A stretch of DNA of 64,000 bases, taken from NCBI RefSeq assembly GCF_040544555.1, contig NZ_JBEPKD010000012.1, positions 46,167 to 110,166 of the forward strand, written 5' to 3'. Source of the DNA: Halalkalibacter oceani. GTDB lineage: Bacteria > Bacillota > Bacilli > Bacillales > Bacillaceae_D. The notes below the pieces were generated by a model. The model saw nothing but the letters and a program-made list of their open reading frames with translations, had not been told where the DNA came from and did not search any database. This document shows positions 43,361-50,940 of this stretch, one piece after another. Both the position numbers and the translations under genes were made by a program. Position 1 is the first letter of the stretch. Every line of letters begins with the position of its first letter.

Positions 43361-44316
43361 AAAAAACATTAAGTCTTGCCGTTTCAAAAAGCGACCGGAC
43401 TCAATCCATTATTAGCGGCCAGGCTGCGCTTGCTGCATATGATCTTGAGCTTAAAAGCACGATGGTCGAGGAAATCTTTGAAAAGCAAGTGTCGGAAGCA
43501 AGCTATGATATTGCGGAAATGTCGCTTGCCTCCTATTTGATCGGTCTTAGCAAAGGTGAAAAGCGGCTGACAGCGATCCCGGTTTTTCTGTCGCGCTCTT
43601 TTCGTCATAATGCGATTTATGTCCGTTCCGATGCGCCGTGGCAGCATCCTAGTGAATTGAAAGGGCGCCGCTTCGGGGTGCCTGAATATCAAATGACGGC
43701 CGCGGTTTGGGTGCGCGCCTACTTCCGTCATGAGTGGAATGTCGCGACGGAGGAACTGAACTGGGTGACGTACCGGCCGGAGCGGATTCCTGTCGAAACT
43801 CCGGCGGAGCAGGCGGAATCGGGCGATATTTTCAAGGCATTGGTTGATGGTGAGGTCGATGCGATTATGACAGCTAGAAGACCGCCGGCGGAATACTTTT
43901 CTCTGACCGGAGAAGGGGGACAAATCCGTCGCCTCATTCCTGATGTCTGGACAGTCGAACGTGATTATTACGAGCGCACGGGCATTTTCCCGATTATGCA
44001 TCTCGTTTCCCTGCGTAAGGAAGCGGTAGAGAACGATCCTCAGCTGCCAAAGCAGGTCTATGAATTGTTCTTAAAGGAAAAGCAGCAGGCGCAGCTTCGC
44101 CTGTTTGAAACGGTGAAAAACGAAACATCGGCGCCGTTTTTATGGGAAGCTGCCGAAAAGTCAGCCAAGCTGCTTGGCGATGACATCTGGCCTTATGGGT
44201 TGAAGCAGAATTGGGCGCAAATTGAAAGCTTTATGCTCTATTTGAAAGAGGACGGGCTTATCTCAAGAACCTTCACGAAGGATGAAGTGTTTGACTCCAG
44301 TCTCTTGGACACATAA
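43357..44316 (+). CDS. 4,5-dihydroxyphthalate decarboxylase (Pht5)-like protein, cytoplasmic
   Basis: 319 residues without signal peptide or lipobox, so intracellular although the fold resembles NMT1/THI5 binding proteins. Motifs shared with Pht5-type proteins: YDIAEMSLASYL, TAIPVFLSRSFRHNAIYVR, GRRFGVPEYQMTAAVWVRAY and YYERTGIFPIMHLVSLR. Known: Pht5 removes one carboxyl from 4,5-dihydroxyphthalate without added cofactor. Overlaps the CoxM-type gene by 4 nt and precedes CoxS by 29 nt, so it is translated with the hydroxylase. Inferred: decarboxylates the hydroxylated ring acid. A non-enzymatic binding role is the alternative. Confidence 0.82.
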   Translation: MKKTLSLAVSKSDRTQSIISGQAALAAYDLELKSTMVEEIFEKQVSEASYDIAEMSLASYLIGLSKGEKRLTAIPVFLSRSFRHNAIYVRSDAPWQHPSELKGRRFGVPEYQMTAAVWVRAYFRHEWNVATEELNWVTYRPERIPVETPAEQAESGDIFKALVDGEVDAIMTARRPPAEYFSLTGEGGQIRRLIPDVWTVERDYYERTGIFPIMHLVSLRKEAVENDPQLPKQVYELFLKEKQQAQLRLFETVKNETSAPFLWEAAEKSAKLLGDDIWPYGLKQNWAQIESFMLYLKEDGLISRTFTKDEVFDSSLLDT

Positions 44317-44345
44317 GCAGACAAGGATCATAGAAGGAGGCAACA

Positions 44346-44837
44346 ATGGACAGCAAGCAGAATATAACGCTTCGGATAAATGGACAGGAAAAAAGCTGGA
44401 ATGGTGATCCAACCCGTCCGCTTGTCAGTTATATCCGTGAAGAGGCCGGTTTAACAGGAACGAAGATTGGCTGCCAGACGGGAGAGTGCGGGGCCTGTAC
44501 CGTGATGGTCGGCGGCAAACCGACGATTTCATGTATTCTCCCGGTCGCTGCTGTAGCAGGGGCGGAAGTGGAAACGATTGAAGGCGTCGCCGAAACGGAA
44601 ACCTTTCAGCATTTGAGCGAGGCGATGATGGAGACGGGCGGCGTGCAGTGCGGCTTTTGCACTCCGGGGATTATGATGACCTTATCTGCCTACATCCAAA
44701 AGCCTGAACAATTTGCCGGAAACGTCCGCGCGGCGTTGAAAAATAATCTATGCCGCTGTACAGGATATCAGAGTATTTTCCAGGCAGTTGAGAAAGTATT
44801 GAATAGGGAGGAGAAGTCCCATGACCTCCAACGTTAA
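44346..44837 (+). CDS. Molybdenum hydroxylase 2Fe-2S subunit (CoxS family)
   Basis: 163 residues. Plant-type 2Fe-2S motif GCQTGECGACTVMV...SC in the first half and the helical four-Cys cluster (QCGFCTPG ... NNLCRCTGYQSI) in the second, all cysteines present. Carries electrons from the molybdenum site to FAD. AGAAGGAGG site before the ATG. Its end overlaps the CoxL-type gene by 17 nt. Confidence 0.95.
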   Translation: MDSKQNITLRINGQEKSWNGDPTRPLVSYIREEAGLTGTKIGCQTGECGACTVMVGGKPTISCILPVAAVAGAEVETIEGVAETETFQHLSEAMMETGGVQCGFCTPGIMMTLSAYIQKPEQFAGNVRAALKNNLCRCTGYQSIFQAVEKVLNREEKSHDLQR

Positions 44838-47052
44838 ATCCCCGCATGCTCATATGAACAAGCTGAGCGGGAAAACAAAATTTATTGAGGATATGAATTT
44901 GCCAGGTCAATTGATTGGCGGAATATTGCGCAGCCCGCATCCGCATGCCAACATTGTCCGGATCGATACAACAAAGGCGAAAGCGATCGACGGCGTCGTG
45001 GCCGTCATCACGGCGGCGGATGTTCCCCATCCACCATTTGGACCGACGCGCTTTAAAGATTGGAACATTTTAGCCGAGGAACGGGTGCTTTTTATCGGGG
45101 AGGAAGTCGCGGCAGTCGCAGCAGAGTCGAAAGCGGCTCTCGAGGCAGCGCTGGAGGCGATTGAAGTTGAATATGAGGTGCTCCCGGCTATTTTTGAAAC
45201 AGAGGATGCGATGCTGGAAGACGCCCCTGTTTTGCATAGCAGTGCCCCGGATAATCGGCCGATGCATCTTCAATTGGAGCGCGGCAACGTAAAAGCGGGG
45301 AAGGAAAAAGCGGCGGTCGTCCGTGGCGGAACCTACGTCATCAATCCGATTTATCAAGGACATCTCGAGCCGATCGCTGCGATTGCCAGCTGGTCGGAGG
45401 AAGATGGCGTTACGCTGTGGGCCGGGTCGCATATCCCTTATTTAGCAAGGGAAACGTATGCCGCTGCCTTTGGTTTGCCTGAAGACAAAGTAAGAATCAT
45501 CATCCCGCCAATCGGCGGCTCATTCGGCGCGAAATATGTGTTGAAAATGCATTTGATTGCGTGCGCGTTAAGCAAAGCCGCCGCCCGCCCTGTAAAAATC
45601 GTCTTAAATCGTACAGAGGATATGATCAGCGCCCATCCGCGTGTCCCGCTCAAGATGGAAGTTGAAATCGGTGCCGATGAAGAGGGGCGTTTTGTGTACA
45701 AAGATGCTACGGTCTATGCTAATGCAGGAGCGCGCATTTACTGGAGCCCGAACATTGTCGCCACGGCTTGCACGCGGCCGGATGGCGTCTATCATTTCCA
45801 GAACGTCCGCGCCGAAGGGCATTTATGCTATACGAATATTAGCCCAACGACATGTATGCGCGGCTTCGGGAACGCCGAAATGCTGTTTGCCGTTGAAAGC
45901 ATTATTGATGAACTGGCGGAAGCGTTGGAAATGGATCCGAGTGAAATCAGAATGAAAAACATCGTCCGTGAAAAGGATGTGACGATTCACGGCTATCAAT
46001 TGGACAGCTGTAAGCTCGATCAATGTATTGAAAAAGTGAAGGAAATCTCGGGCTGGGAGCGGAAGAAAGACCTGCCGCCAAACCGCGGCCTCGGGATGGC
46101 GCTTGGCAACCATGTCTCCGGCTTCCGCGGAATTGATCCGCGCTTTGAAGGCTCAACAGCCGTCATCACATTATCTTCCGCCGGGGAGCTGATCGTCCAG
46201 ACTGGTGAAATCGAGCTTGGCCAGGGAATGACGCAAACGTATGCCACTATCGCCGCGAAGGAGCTGGGAATCAGCGCTGATCAAATTCTTGTAAAGTCCG
46301 GTGATACGGAGCGGAATCCGTTCGGTATCGGAACGCTTGCTTCCCGCAGTACGGTCATGGGCGGTAACGCAGTTCACCTTGCCGCGAAGGAAGTAAAGAG
46401 AAAAATGCTGGAGCTCGTGAAGGAGATGACGGGAGAAGATGGCGTTTTCTGTCACGAAGGTATTCAAGTGAATGACCGCGTCCTGACCTTAGAAGAGCTT
46501 GCGGCAAGCTATCGCGGGCTGCACGCCGGCGACCAGCTCACCGTACGGGCGACGTACAGCCCAGACACGGATCGGCCGGATAAGACGTATTACGGTCATC
46601 CATCGCCAAACTATCCGTTTACTGCCCATGTAGCTGAAGTTGAAGTCGATCCTGATACAGGCCGAGTTAAGCTCGTCGGCTACTGGGCTGTCCACGATTC
46701 CGGCACAATTATTAATGAAGTCGGCGCGAAAAGCCAGGTTTATGGGGCTGTCGCGCAAGGAATCGGCTGGGTGACGATGGAAGAGCTGAAGGTGAAGGAA
46801 GGAAAGGTGCAAAATCCGACGATCATGGACTATCGGATGCCGGGGGCAGCGGATATACCGCCAATTGAAATTGCCTTTATTGACGGCTCGGATCCGCATG
46901 GACCATTCGGCGCTAAATCAGTTGGTGAAGTCGCGATTGATCCGGTTCCGGGAGCGATTGCCAATGCAATTGCCCAGGCAATTGGAAAGCGGGGCCGGGC
47001 ATTACCACTAAATCCGGAAGCTGTTTGGCGTTTGGCTAATGACTATGAATGA
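44821..47052 (+). CDS. Molybdenum hydroxylase catalytic subunit (CoxL/XdhB superfamily)
   Basis: 743 residues. Aldehyde oxidase/xanthine dehydrogenase fold: Moco-contacting GGSFGAKYVLKMHLIACA and the base-providing Glu in AKSVGEVAIDPVPGAIA near the C-terminus. The position where form I CO dehydrogenases carry AYRCSFR reads TTCMRGFGNAE, so this is a substrate hydroxylase, not a CO oxidiser. Hydroxylates a carbon next to ring nitrogen or an aldehyde using water. Makes a complex with the CoxM and CoxS proteins. Confidence 0.93.
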   Translation: MTSNVKSPHAHMNKLSGKTKFIEDMNLPGQLIGGILRSPHPHANIVRIDTTKAKAIDGVVAVITAADVPHPPFGPTRFKDWNILAEERVLFIGEEVAAVAAESKAALEAALEAIEVEYEVLPAIFETEDAMLEDAPVLHSSAPDNRPMHLQLERGNVKAGKEKAAVVRGGTYVINPIYQGHLEPIAAIASWSEEDGVTLWAGSHIPYLARETYAAAFGLPEDKVRIIIPPIGGSFGAKYVLKMHLIACALSKAAARPVKIVLNRTEDMISAHPRVPLKMEVEIGADEEGRFVYKDATVYANAGARIYWSPNIVATACTRPDGVYHFQNVRAEGHLCYTNISPTTCMRGFGNAEMLFAVESIIDELAEALEMDPSEIRMKNIVREKDVTIHGYQLDSCKLDQCIEKVKEISGWERKKDLPPNRGLGMALGNHVSGFRGIDPRFEGSTAVITLSSAGELIVQTGEIELGQGMTQTYATIAAKELGISADQILVKSGDTERNPFGIGTLASRSTVMGGNAVHLAAKEVKRKMLELVKEMTGEDGVFCHEGIQVNDRVLTLEELAASYRGLHAGDQLTVRATYSPDTDRPDKTYYGHPSPNYPFTAHVAEVEVDPDTGRVKLVGYWAVHDSGTIINEVGAKSQVYGAVAQGIGWVTMEELKVKEGKVQNPTIMDYRMPGAADIPPIEIAFIDGSDPHGPFGAKSVGEVAIDPVPGAIANAIAQAIGKRGRALPLNPEAVWRLANDYE

Positions 47053-47092
47053 ACGGCTTGTCTTGAATGTGCCGAAATAAGAAAACAGGGAT

Positions 47093-47139
47093 GGCCGCTG
47101 CGCTAAAAGGGTAGGGATTGATCATACCTTGGAGCGGCC
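47093..47139 (+). promoter_or_regulatory. Imperfect stem-loop between the catalytic subunit gene and xdhC
   Basis: GGCCGCT (47093-47099) and AGCGGCC (47133-47139) enclose a loop that contains AAAGG/CCTT. No T tract follows. Could stabilise or process the transcript. It does not match a Moco riboswitch that I recognise. Confidence 0.35.
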
Positions 47140-47181
47140 TCCTGGCGTCCAAGGGAGAAAACAGAAATCGAAGGTGACGGG

Positions 47182-48228
47182 ATGAGAGATGTTTATCACA
47201 AGTTGATTGATGCTTTACATGAAAACAAACGTGCCGTCCTTGCCACCATTATTGATGTAAAAGGCTCCGCCTACCGTCGTGAAGGAGCCCGGGCCGTCAT
47301 TGATCCCGGTGGAGAGGTGACCGGAATGATCAGCGGGGGATGCGTCGAGCCTGATTTAGCTACCCATGCGCGGGATGTTCTGCAATCAAATCATCCGAAA
47401 AAGCTTACGTATGATTTTCGCTGGTCGGAAGAAGAAGTCTGGGGTCTTGGGGTAGGCTGCAATGGGGTCATTACCGTGCTGCTTCAGCCGTTTGATCCGG
47501 TCGATGACCGGCAGGGCGCCAGTCGGCTGGCTGAGGAGCTTGGCCGGCGGTTAACCGCGGATGAACCGTATTTGTTCACGACCGTTGTGGAATCCGGTGA
47601 TGAGGATCGTTACCCAGCGGGAAGTCATTGGCGCACTCCTGCTGGACAAAGTGGGGAAAAGGTCACGGGCTTACAGGAGACAGAGCTGGATGGCGTGGCT
47701 GTTACGCTTTTTCATGAATCGGTCACACCCCGGCCACGGTTGATGATTATCGGCGCCGGGCCTGACGCCGTGCTGTTGGCGAAAGGGGCGTACGAACTCG
47801 ATTGGCGCGTTTCTGTCGTCGATCACCGCGAAGCCTATTTGCAAACATATTTTGACCGGTATGAAACAGTTTTAGTGAGCAGGGGAGACTTTGCTGAACT
47901 GCAGCCAGATGCTGCAACCTATTGTGTCCTGATGACTCATAATCTGGAGCTGGATCAGCTTGCGCTCCATCATTTGCTGCCGCTTTCCTTTCCTTTTCTC
48001 GGCGTGCTCGGATCGCGCGGGCGGATTCGCATGCTGCTCGATGGGGTAAAAGCAAACGGACTGCAGGTTGAAAAGGAATGGCTTGACAAGCTGTATTCAC
48101 CGGTCGGGTTGGAGATCGGCGCGTCTTCTCCCCAGGAAATTACCGTCAGTATCCTTAGTGAGCTGATCGCTTTTCAAAATGGAAAGCAAGATCATCCGAT
48201 TGCCCATATGAGGTGGAGCTATGAGTGA
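47182..48228 (+). CDS. xdhC: XdhC/CoxF family Mo-cofactor maturation factor
   Basis: 348 residues. N-terminal XdhC_CoxI domain (ATIIDVKGSAYRREGARAVI, GMISGGCVEPDLATHA) and C-terminal Rossmann domain (LMIIGAGPDAVLLAKGA, LGVLGSRGRIRMLL). Known: XdhC-type chaperones bind the molybdenum cofactor, help its sulfuration and insert it into hydroxylases. GAAGGTGACGGG ribosome site. The end overlaps the next gene by 8 nt. Confidence 0.93.
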   Translation: MRDVYHKLIDALHENKRAVLATIIDVKGSAYRREGARAVIDPGGEVTGMISGGCVEPDLATHARDVLQSNHPKKLTYDFRWSEEEVWGLGVGCNGVITVLLQPFDPVDDRQGASRLAEELGRRLTADEPYLFTTVVESGDEDRYPAGSHWRTPAGQSGEKVTGLQETELDGVAVTLFHESVTPRPRLMIIGAGPDAVLLAKGAYELDWRVSVVDHREAYLQTYFDRYETVLVSRGDFAELQPDAATYCVLMTHNLELDQLALHHLLPLSFPFLGVLGSRGRIRMLLDGVKANGLQVEKEWLDKLYSPVGLEIGASSPQEITVSILSELIAFQNGKQDHPIAHMRWSYE

Positions 48229-48841
48229 GAAAAACATTTGGATTATCATTTTAGCGGCCGGTTACTCGCGACGGATGGGGGAGCCGAAGCTGCTTCTCCC
48301 ACTGCCGGACGGGAAGCCGCTTATTACCAGGGTAGCGGGGACCGCCTGCCGGGCGAAGGCAAGTGGCGTCGTGCTTGTCTATAATGCTGACGTGCCCGCC
48401 GTCGCTGATGCGGTAGCCGAGTTTCCGCTTGTCCCTCTCGCCAATGATGAATCGCGGGCCGGTATGAGTTCTTCGTTGAAAGCGGGCATTCACTATGTCA
48501 AGGAGCGGAACGCCGAAGCGGCGATCATATTGCTTGGTGATCAGCCGGATATGGAGGAAGCGGCGCTTGATCAGCTGATTGAGCTTTATGAGAAGCAACG
48601 CTATCCGATTATTCAGACGGTCTATCGGACAACCCGCTCACATCCGGTTCTTTTTTCAAGAAGCTTTTTTCCGGAGTTGCTTACGGTAACGGGAGATCAG
48701 GGGGCGCGGCAGCTTATTCGTCAGCATCAGGATCAGGTGTTTAGCCTCCATGTAACTGCACAGCTTCCTGAGGATATTGATACAAGAGAGGAGTATCAGT
48801 CTTATTTGCAAAGAATACAAAGGACAGACGAGGAAGGCTAA
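48221..48841 (+). CDS. MocA/PucB-like molybdenum cofactor nucleotidyltransferase
   Basis: 206 residues. NTP-transferase signature IILAAGYSRRMGEPKLLLPL, metal-binding region LLGDQPDMEEAALD and SHPVLFSRSFF. Known: MocA attaches CMP to molybdopterin, giving the cytosine dinucleotide form used by many xanthine-oxidase-type hydroxylases. With xdhC it makes the island self-sufficient for the last cofactor steps; general moa/moe functions must come from elsewhere. Confidence 0.9.
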   Translation: MSEKNIWIIILAAGYSRRMGEPKLLLPLPDGKPLITRVAGTACRAKASGVVLVYNADVPAVADAVAEFPLVPLANDESRAGMSSSLKAGIHYVKERNAEAAIILLGDQPDMEEAALDQLIELYEKQRYPIIQTVYRTTRSHPVLFSRSFFPELLTVTGDQGARQLIRQHQDQVFSLHVTAQLPEDIDTREEYQSYLQRIQRTDEEG

Positions 48842-48842
48842 T

Positions 48843-49403
48843 ATGAAAAAAATTGTCGTCGGAATATCAGGTGCGAGTGGGGCCATTTACGGGATTCGTA
48901 CGCTTGAAGTATTGCAAAAATTAGGGATGGAAAGTCACGCTGTCATCAGTAATGCGGCGAAGCAGACGATTGAATATGAAACCGATTATACGGTCGAAGA
49001 CGTCCAGGCTCTGGCGACGTCGGTGTATGGACAGGAGGAAATTGGCGCAGCGATCTCCAGCGGTTCGTTTAAAGTCGACGGGATGATCGTCGCGCCATGT
49101 TCGATCAAAACATTATCGGCGATTGCCAACAGCTTTAACGATGAACTGATTACAAGAGCGGCGGATGTTCAGCTGAAGGAAAGACGGAAGCTCGTTCTGA
49201 TCGTCAGGGAAACGCCTTTTAACTTAAGCCATTTGCAGCATATGACAATCATTACTCAAATGGGCGGCGTGATCCTTCCACCGGTTCCGTCCTTTTATCA
49301 TAAGCCGAAAACGATTGATGATATTGTCAATCAGACGATTGGCAAGGCGCTTGACCAATTTGAGATTGACGCCCGCTTATTTCGGCGCTGGGATGGCGGA
49401 TGA
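48843..49403 (+). CDS. ubiX: UbiX family flavin prenyltransferase
   Basis: 186 residues from the ATG at 48843, one base after the preceding stop, with GAGGAAGG upstream. Flavoprotein fold: VVGISGASGAIYGIRTLEVL, VAPCSIKTLSAIANS, LIVRETPFNLSHLQHM. Known: UbiX joins dimethylallyl phosphate to FMN, making the prFMN cofactor of UbiD. It closes the island whose first enzyme gene is ubiD. Terminator at 49449. Confidence 0.94.
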   Translation: MKKIVVGISGASGAIYGIRTLEVLQKLGMESHAVISNAAKQTIEYETDYTVEDVQALATSVYGQEEIGAAISSGSFKVDGMIVAPCSIKTLSAIANSFNDELITRAADVQLKERRKLVLIVRETPFNLSHLQHMTIITQMGGVILPPVPSFYHKPKTIDDIVNQTIGKALDQFEIDARLFRRWDGG

Positions 49404-49448
49404 CTAAGAAAACCAAACTCATGAAAAGATCGTGACGCTCATTGCATA

Positions 49449-49500
49449 GAGGCTGAGCCAAAAGGGATAAAAAAACAACCTTTTGGCCAGCCTCGTTTTT
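49449..49500 (+). terminator. Terminator at the right end of the island
   Basis: GAGGCTGAGCCAAAAGG (49449-49465) and CCTTTTGGCCAGCCTC (49479-49494) with one mismatch, followed by GTTTTT. Same hairpin family as 742, 6001 and 50767. Confidence 0.88.
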
Positions 49501-49575
49501 AGATCGGAGAGATTACCGTAAAACATCGCCTGCATTAATCGGCCGTTTCTCTTGCTGAAACAGGTCGTTTTGAAC

Positions 49576-49604
49576 TTTCAACTGTATGCTAAACCTGCTA
49601 TAAT
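49576..49604 (+). promoter_or_regulatory. tdk promoter
   Basis: TTTCAA, 17-nt spacer, TATAAT with an extended -10 (TGC just upstream). Independent start for tdk after the island terminator. Confidence 0.7.
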
Positions 49605-49659
49605 TTTGCATGGTCATGATCATAAGCAAGGGGAAAACTTATCGCAAGGGAGATTTATT

Positions 49660-50256
49660 TTGGCGCAATTATTTTTTAAATACGGTGCAATGAACAGTGG
49701 AAAATCAATTGAAATTTTGAAAGTGGCTCATAATTATGAAGAACAGAACAAGCATGTCGTTATTTTAACATCGGCGGTTGATACGCGCGATGAAGTGGGT
49801 TATGTCTCTTCCCGCATCGGTCTTCGACGGAAAGCTGTGCCGATTTTTAGCGACACTGACATTTTTGAATACATTCGCGATCTTCAACGAAAACCGGCTT
49901 GCGTGCTCATTGATGAGTGCCAGTTTTTGAATAAGCATCATATTATCCAACTGACGCGGATTGTCGATGAGCTGGACATTCCAGTGATGGGCTTCGGCTT
50001 GAAAAACGACTTCCAAAATGAACTGTTTGAAGGCAGCAAATATATGCTGCTTTATGCTGATAAAATTGAAGAAATGAAAACAATTTGCTGGTTCTGCGAA
50101 CGTAAAGCGATCATGGCGTTGCGCGTTGAAAATGATCAGCCTGTTTACACCGGGGAGCAAATTAAAATTGGCGGCAACGAGTCCTATTACCCGGTCTGTC
50201 GCAAATGCTATCGAAATCCGCCGCTGGGGGAAACTAACAGAGATAATCAGGCTTAA
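49660..50256 (+). CDS. tdk: Thymidine kinase, type II (E. coli-like subtype)
   Basis: 198 residues starting at TTG (49660), with AAGGGAG about eight bases upstream; the frame is open further upstream without a ribosome site. P-loop YGAMNSGKS, Walker B CVLIDECQFL, lasso-region and Zn-binding pairs CWFC and CRKC, GGNESYYPVC. Phosphorylates thymidine. The N-terminus (AQLFFKYGAMNSGKSIEIL) is the subtype known from E. coli and lactobacilli, whereas B. subtilis at this locus has the GWLEL...GSMFSGKS subtype. Confidence 0.92.
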   Translation: MAQLFFKYGAMNSGKSIEILKVAHNYEEQNKHVVILTSAVDTRDEVGYVSSRIGLRRKAVPIFSDTDIFEYIRDLQRKPACVLIDECQFLNKHHIIQLTRIVDELDIPVMGFGLKNDFQNELFEGSKYMLLYADKIEEMKTICWFCERKAIMALRVENDQPVYTGEQIKIGGNESYYPVCRKCYRNPPLGETNRDNQA

Positions 50257-50309
50257 TTGGGCAAGCTACTCATGCAGCCTCATTGTAGGCGGCATGGAGG
50301 TGTTTCAGA

Positions 50310-50762
50310 ATGACAAAAGTAAAAGCTGTTCTGCTGGCGGCATTTCTGCTGCTTGTCGGCTGCGCAGGTCAGGGAGGAGAACAAGGACAGGCGGTCTCGG
50401 CTCTTGCTCATGAGGGCAATGTCATGTACGGCCTGTTCGGTCCCGGTCCGATGATGTATAGTGGCATCCGGCAACGGCCGACCTACTCTCACCGCGGCGA
50501 GGAAAACACAACGAGCACCAGCTTTCGGACATTAACGAATGAACGGCAAAACCTCGGCGACGACCAATCGCTTATTCATCAAATTATCCATGACCAGTTT
50601 GGCTTTGAAATGGGAATGGTCGTGATTGCCGGCAGCCATGCTTATGTGAAGGTGACGCCGCCGCCGGAGCTTGACGCACAGCAGAAAAAAGCTGAAATGA
50701 CTAAGCTGAAAGAAGCTTTGCAGCAGCAAATTCCTCGTTATCAAGTCCATATTCGGGAATAG
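50310..50762 (+). CDS. YhcN/YlaJ-like lipoprotein (putative sporulation lipoprotein)
   Basis: 150 residues. Signal peptide with lipobox (LLLVGC, lipid Cys near 18). The C-terminal half, with an acidic/amphipathic helix followed by MVVIAGSHAYVKVT and a Lys/Gln-rich helix, resembles the YhcN/YlaJ family of spore-associated lipoproteins. The resemblance is moderate and the middle (Tyr/Gly/Pro-rich) is unlike them. ATGGAGGTG site precedes the ATG. Confidence 0.65.
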   Translation: MTKVKAVLLAAFLLLVGCAGQGGEQGQAVSALAHEGNVMYGLFGPGPMMYSGIRQRPTYSHRGEENTTSTSFRTLTNERQNLGDDQSLIHQIIHDQFGFEMGMVVIAGSHAYVKVTPPPELDAQQKKAEMTKLKEALQQQIPRYQVHIRE

Positions 50763-50766
50763 AAGC

Positions 50767-50810
50767 AGGGGCTGGCCAAAAAGGTTGTTGTTACCTTTTG
50801 GCCAGCCCCT
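50767..50810 (+). terminator. Terminator after the lipoprotein gene
   Basis: AGGGGCTGGCCAAAAAGGT and ACCTTTTGGCCAGCCCCT, near-perfect 18-bp stem. Member of the dispersed GGCTGG/AAAAGG family. Confidence 0.8.
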
Positions 50811-50895
50811 TAAGCATTCCATCATCTCCTGGCTTGTGCCCCTCAGAGCAAGAGACCGAACCAGCTTCGACTGCGCGGTTAAACCTCTTTTACTT

Positions 50896-50940
50896 GGAAG
50901 CTGCTGAAAAAGTGAAAATCGTATTTTTTCAGCAGCTTCC
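50896..50940 (-). terminator. Terminator of the CoA-disulfide reductase-like gene
   Basis: GGAAGCTGCTGAAAAA and TTTTTTCAGCAGCTTCC, directly after the minus-strand stop. Read on the minus strand it is almost the same as the pyrG terminator at 25292, loop included. Confidence 0.85.

Noticed and set aside
44821..47052. Carbon monoxide dehydrogenase large subunit
   Set aside because: The gene set looks like coxMSL, but the form I active-site motif AYRCSFR is absent (TTCMRGFGNAE there), and coxD/E/G-type genes are missing. A general molybdenum hydroxylase is the safer call.
36258..49403. Furoate or hydroxymethylfurfural (hmf) pathway
   Set aside because: UbiD plus molybdenum hydroxylase occurs in hmf clusters, but the CoA ligase, thioesterase and enoyl-type genes of that pathway are not here, and PxpBCA is not part of it.
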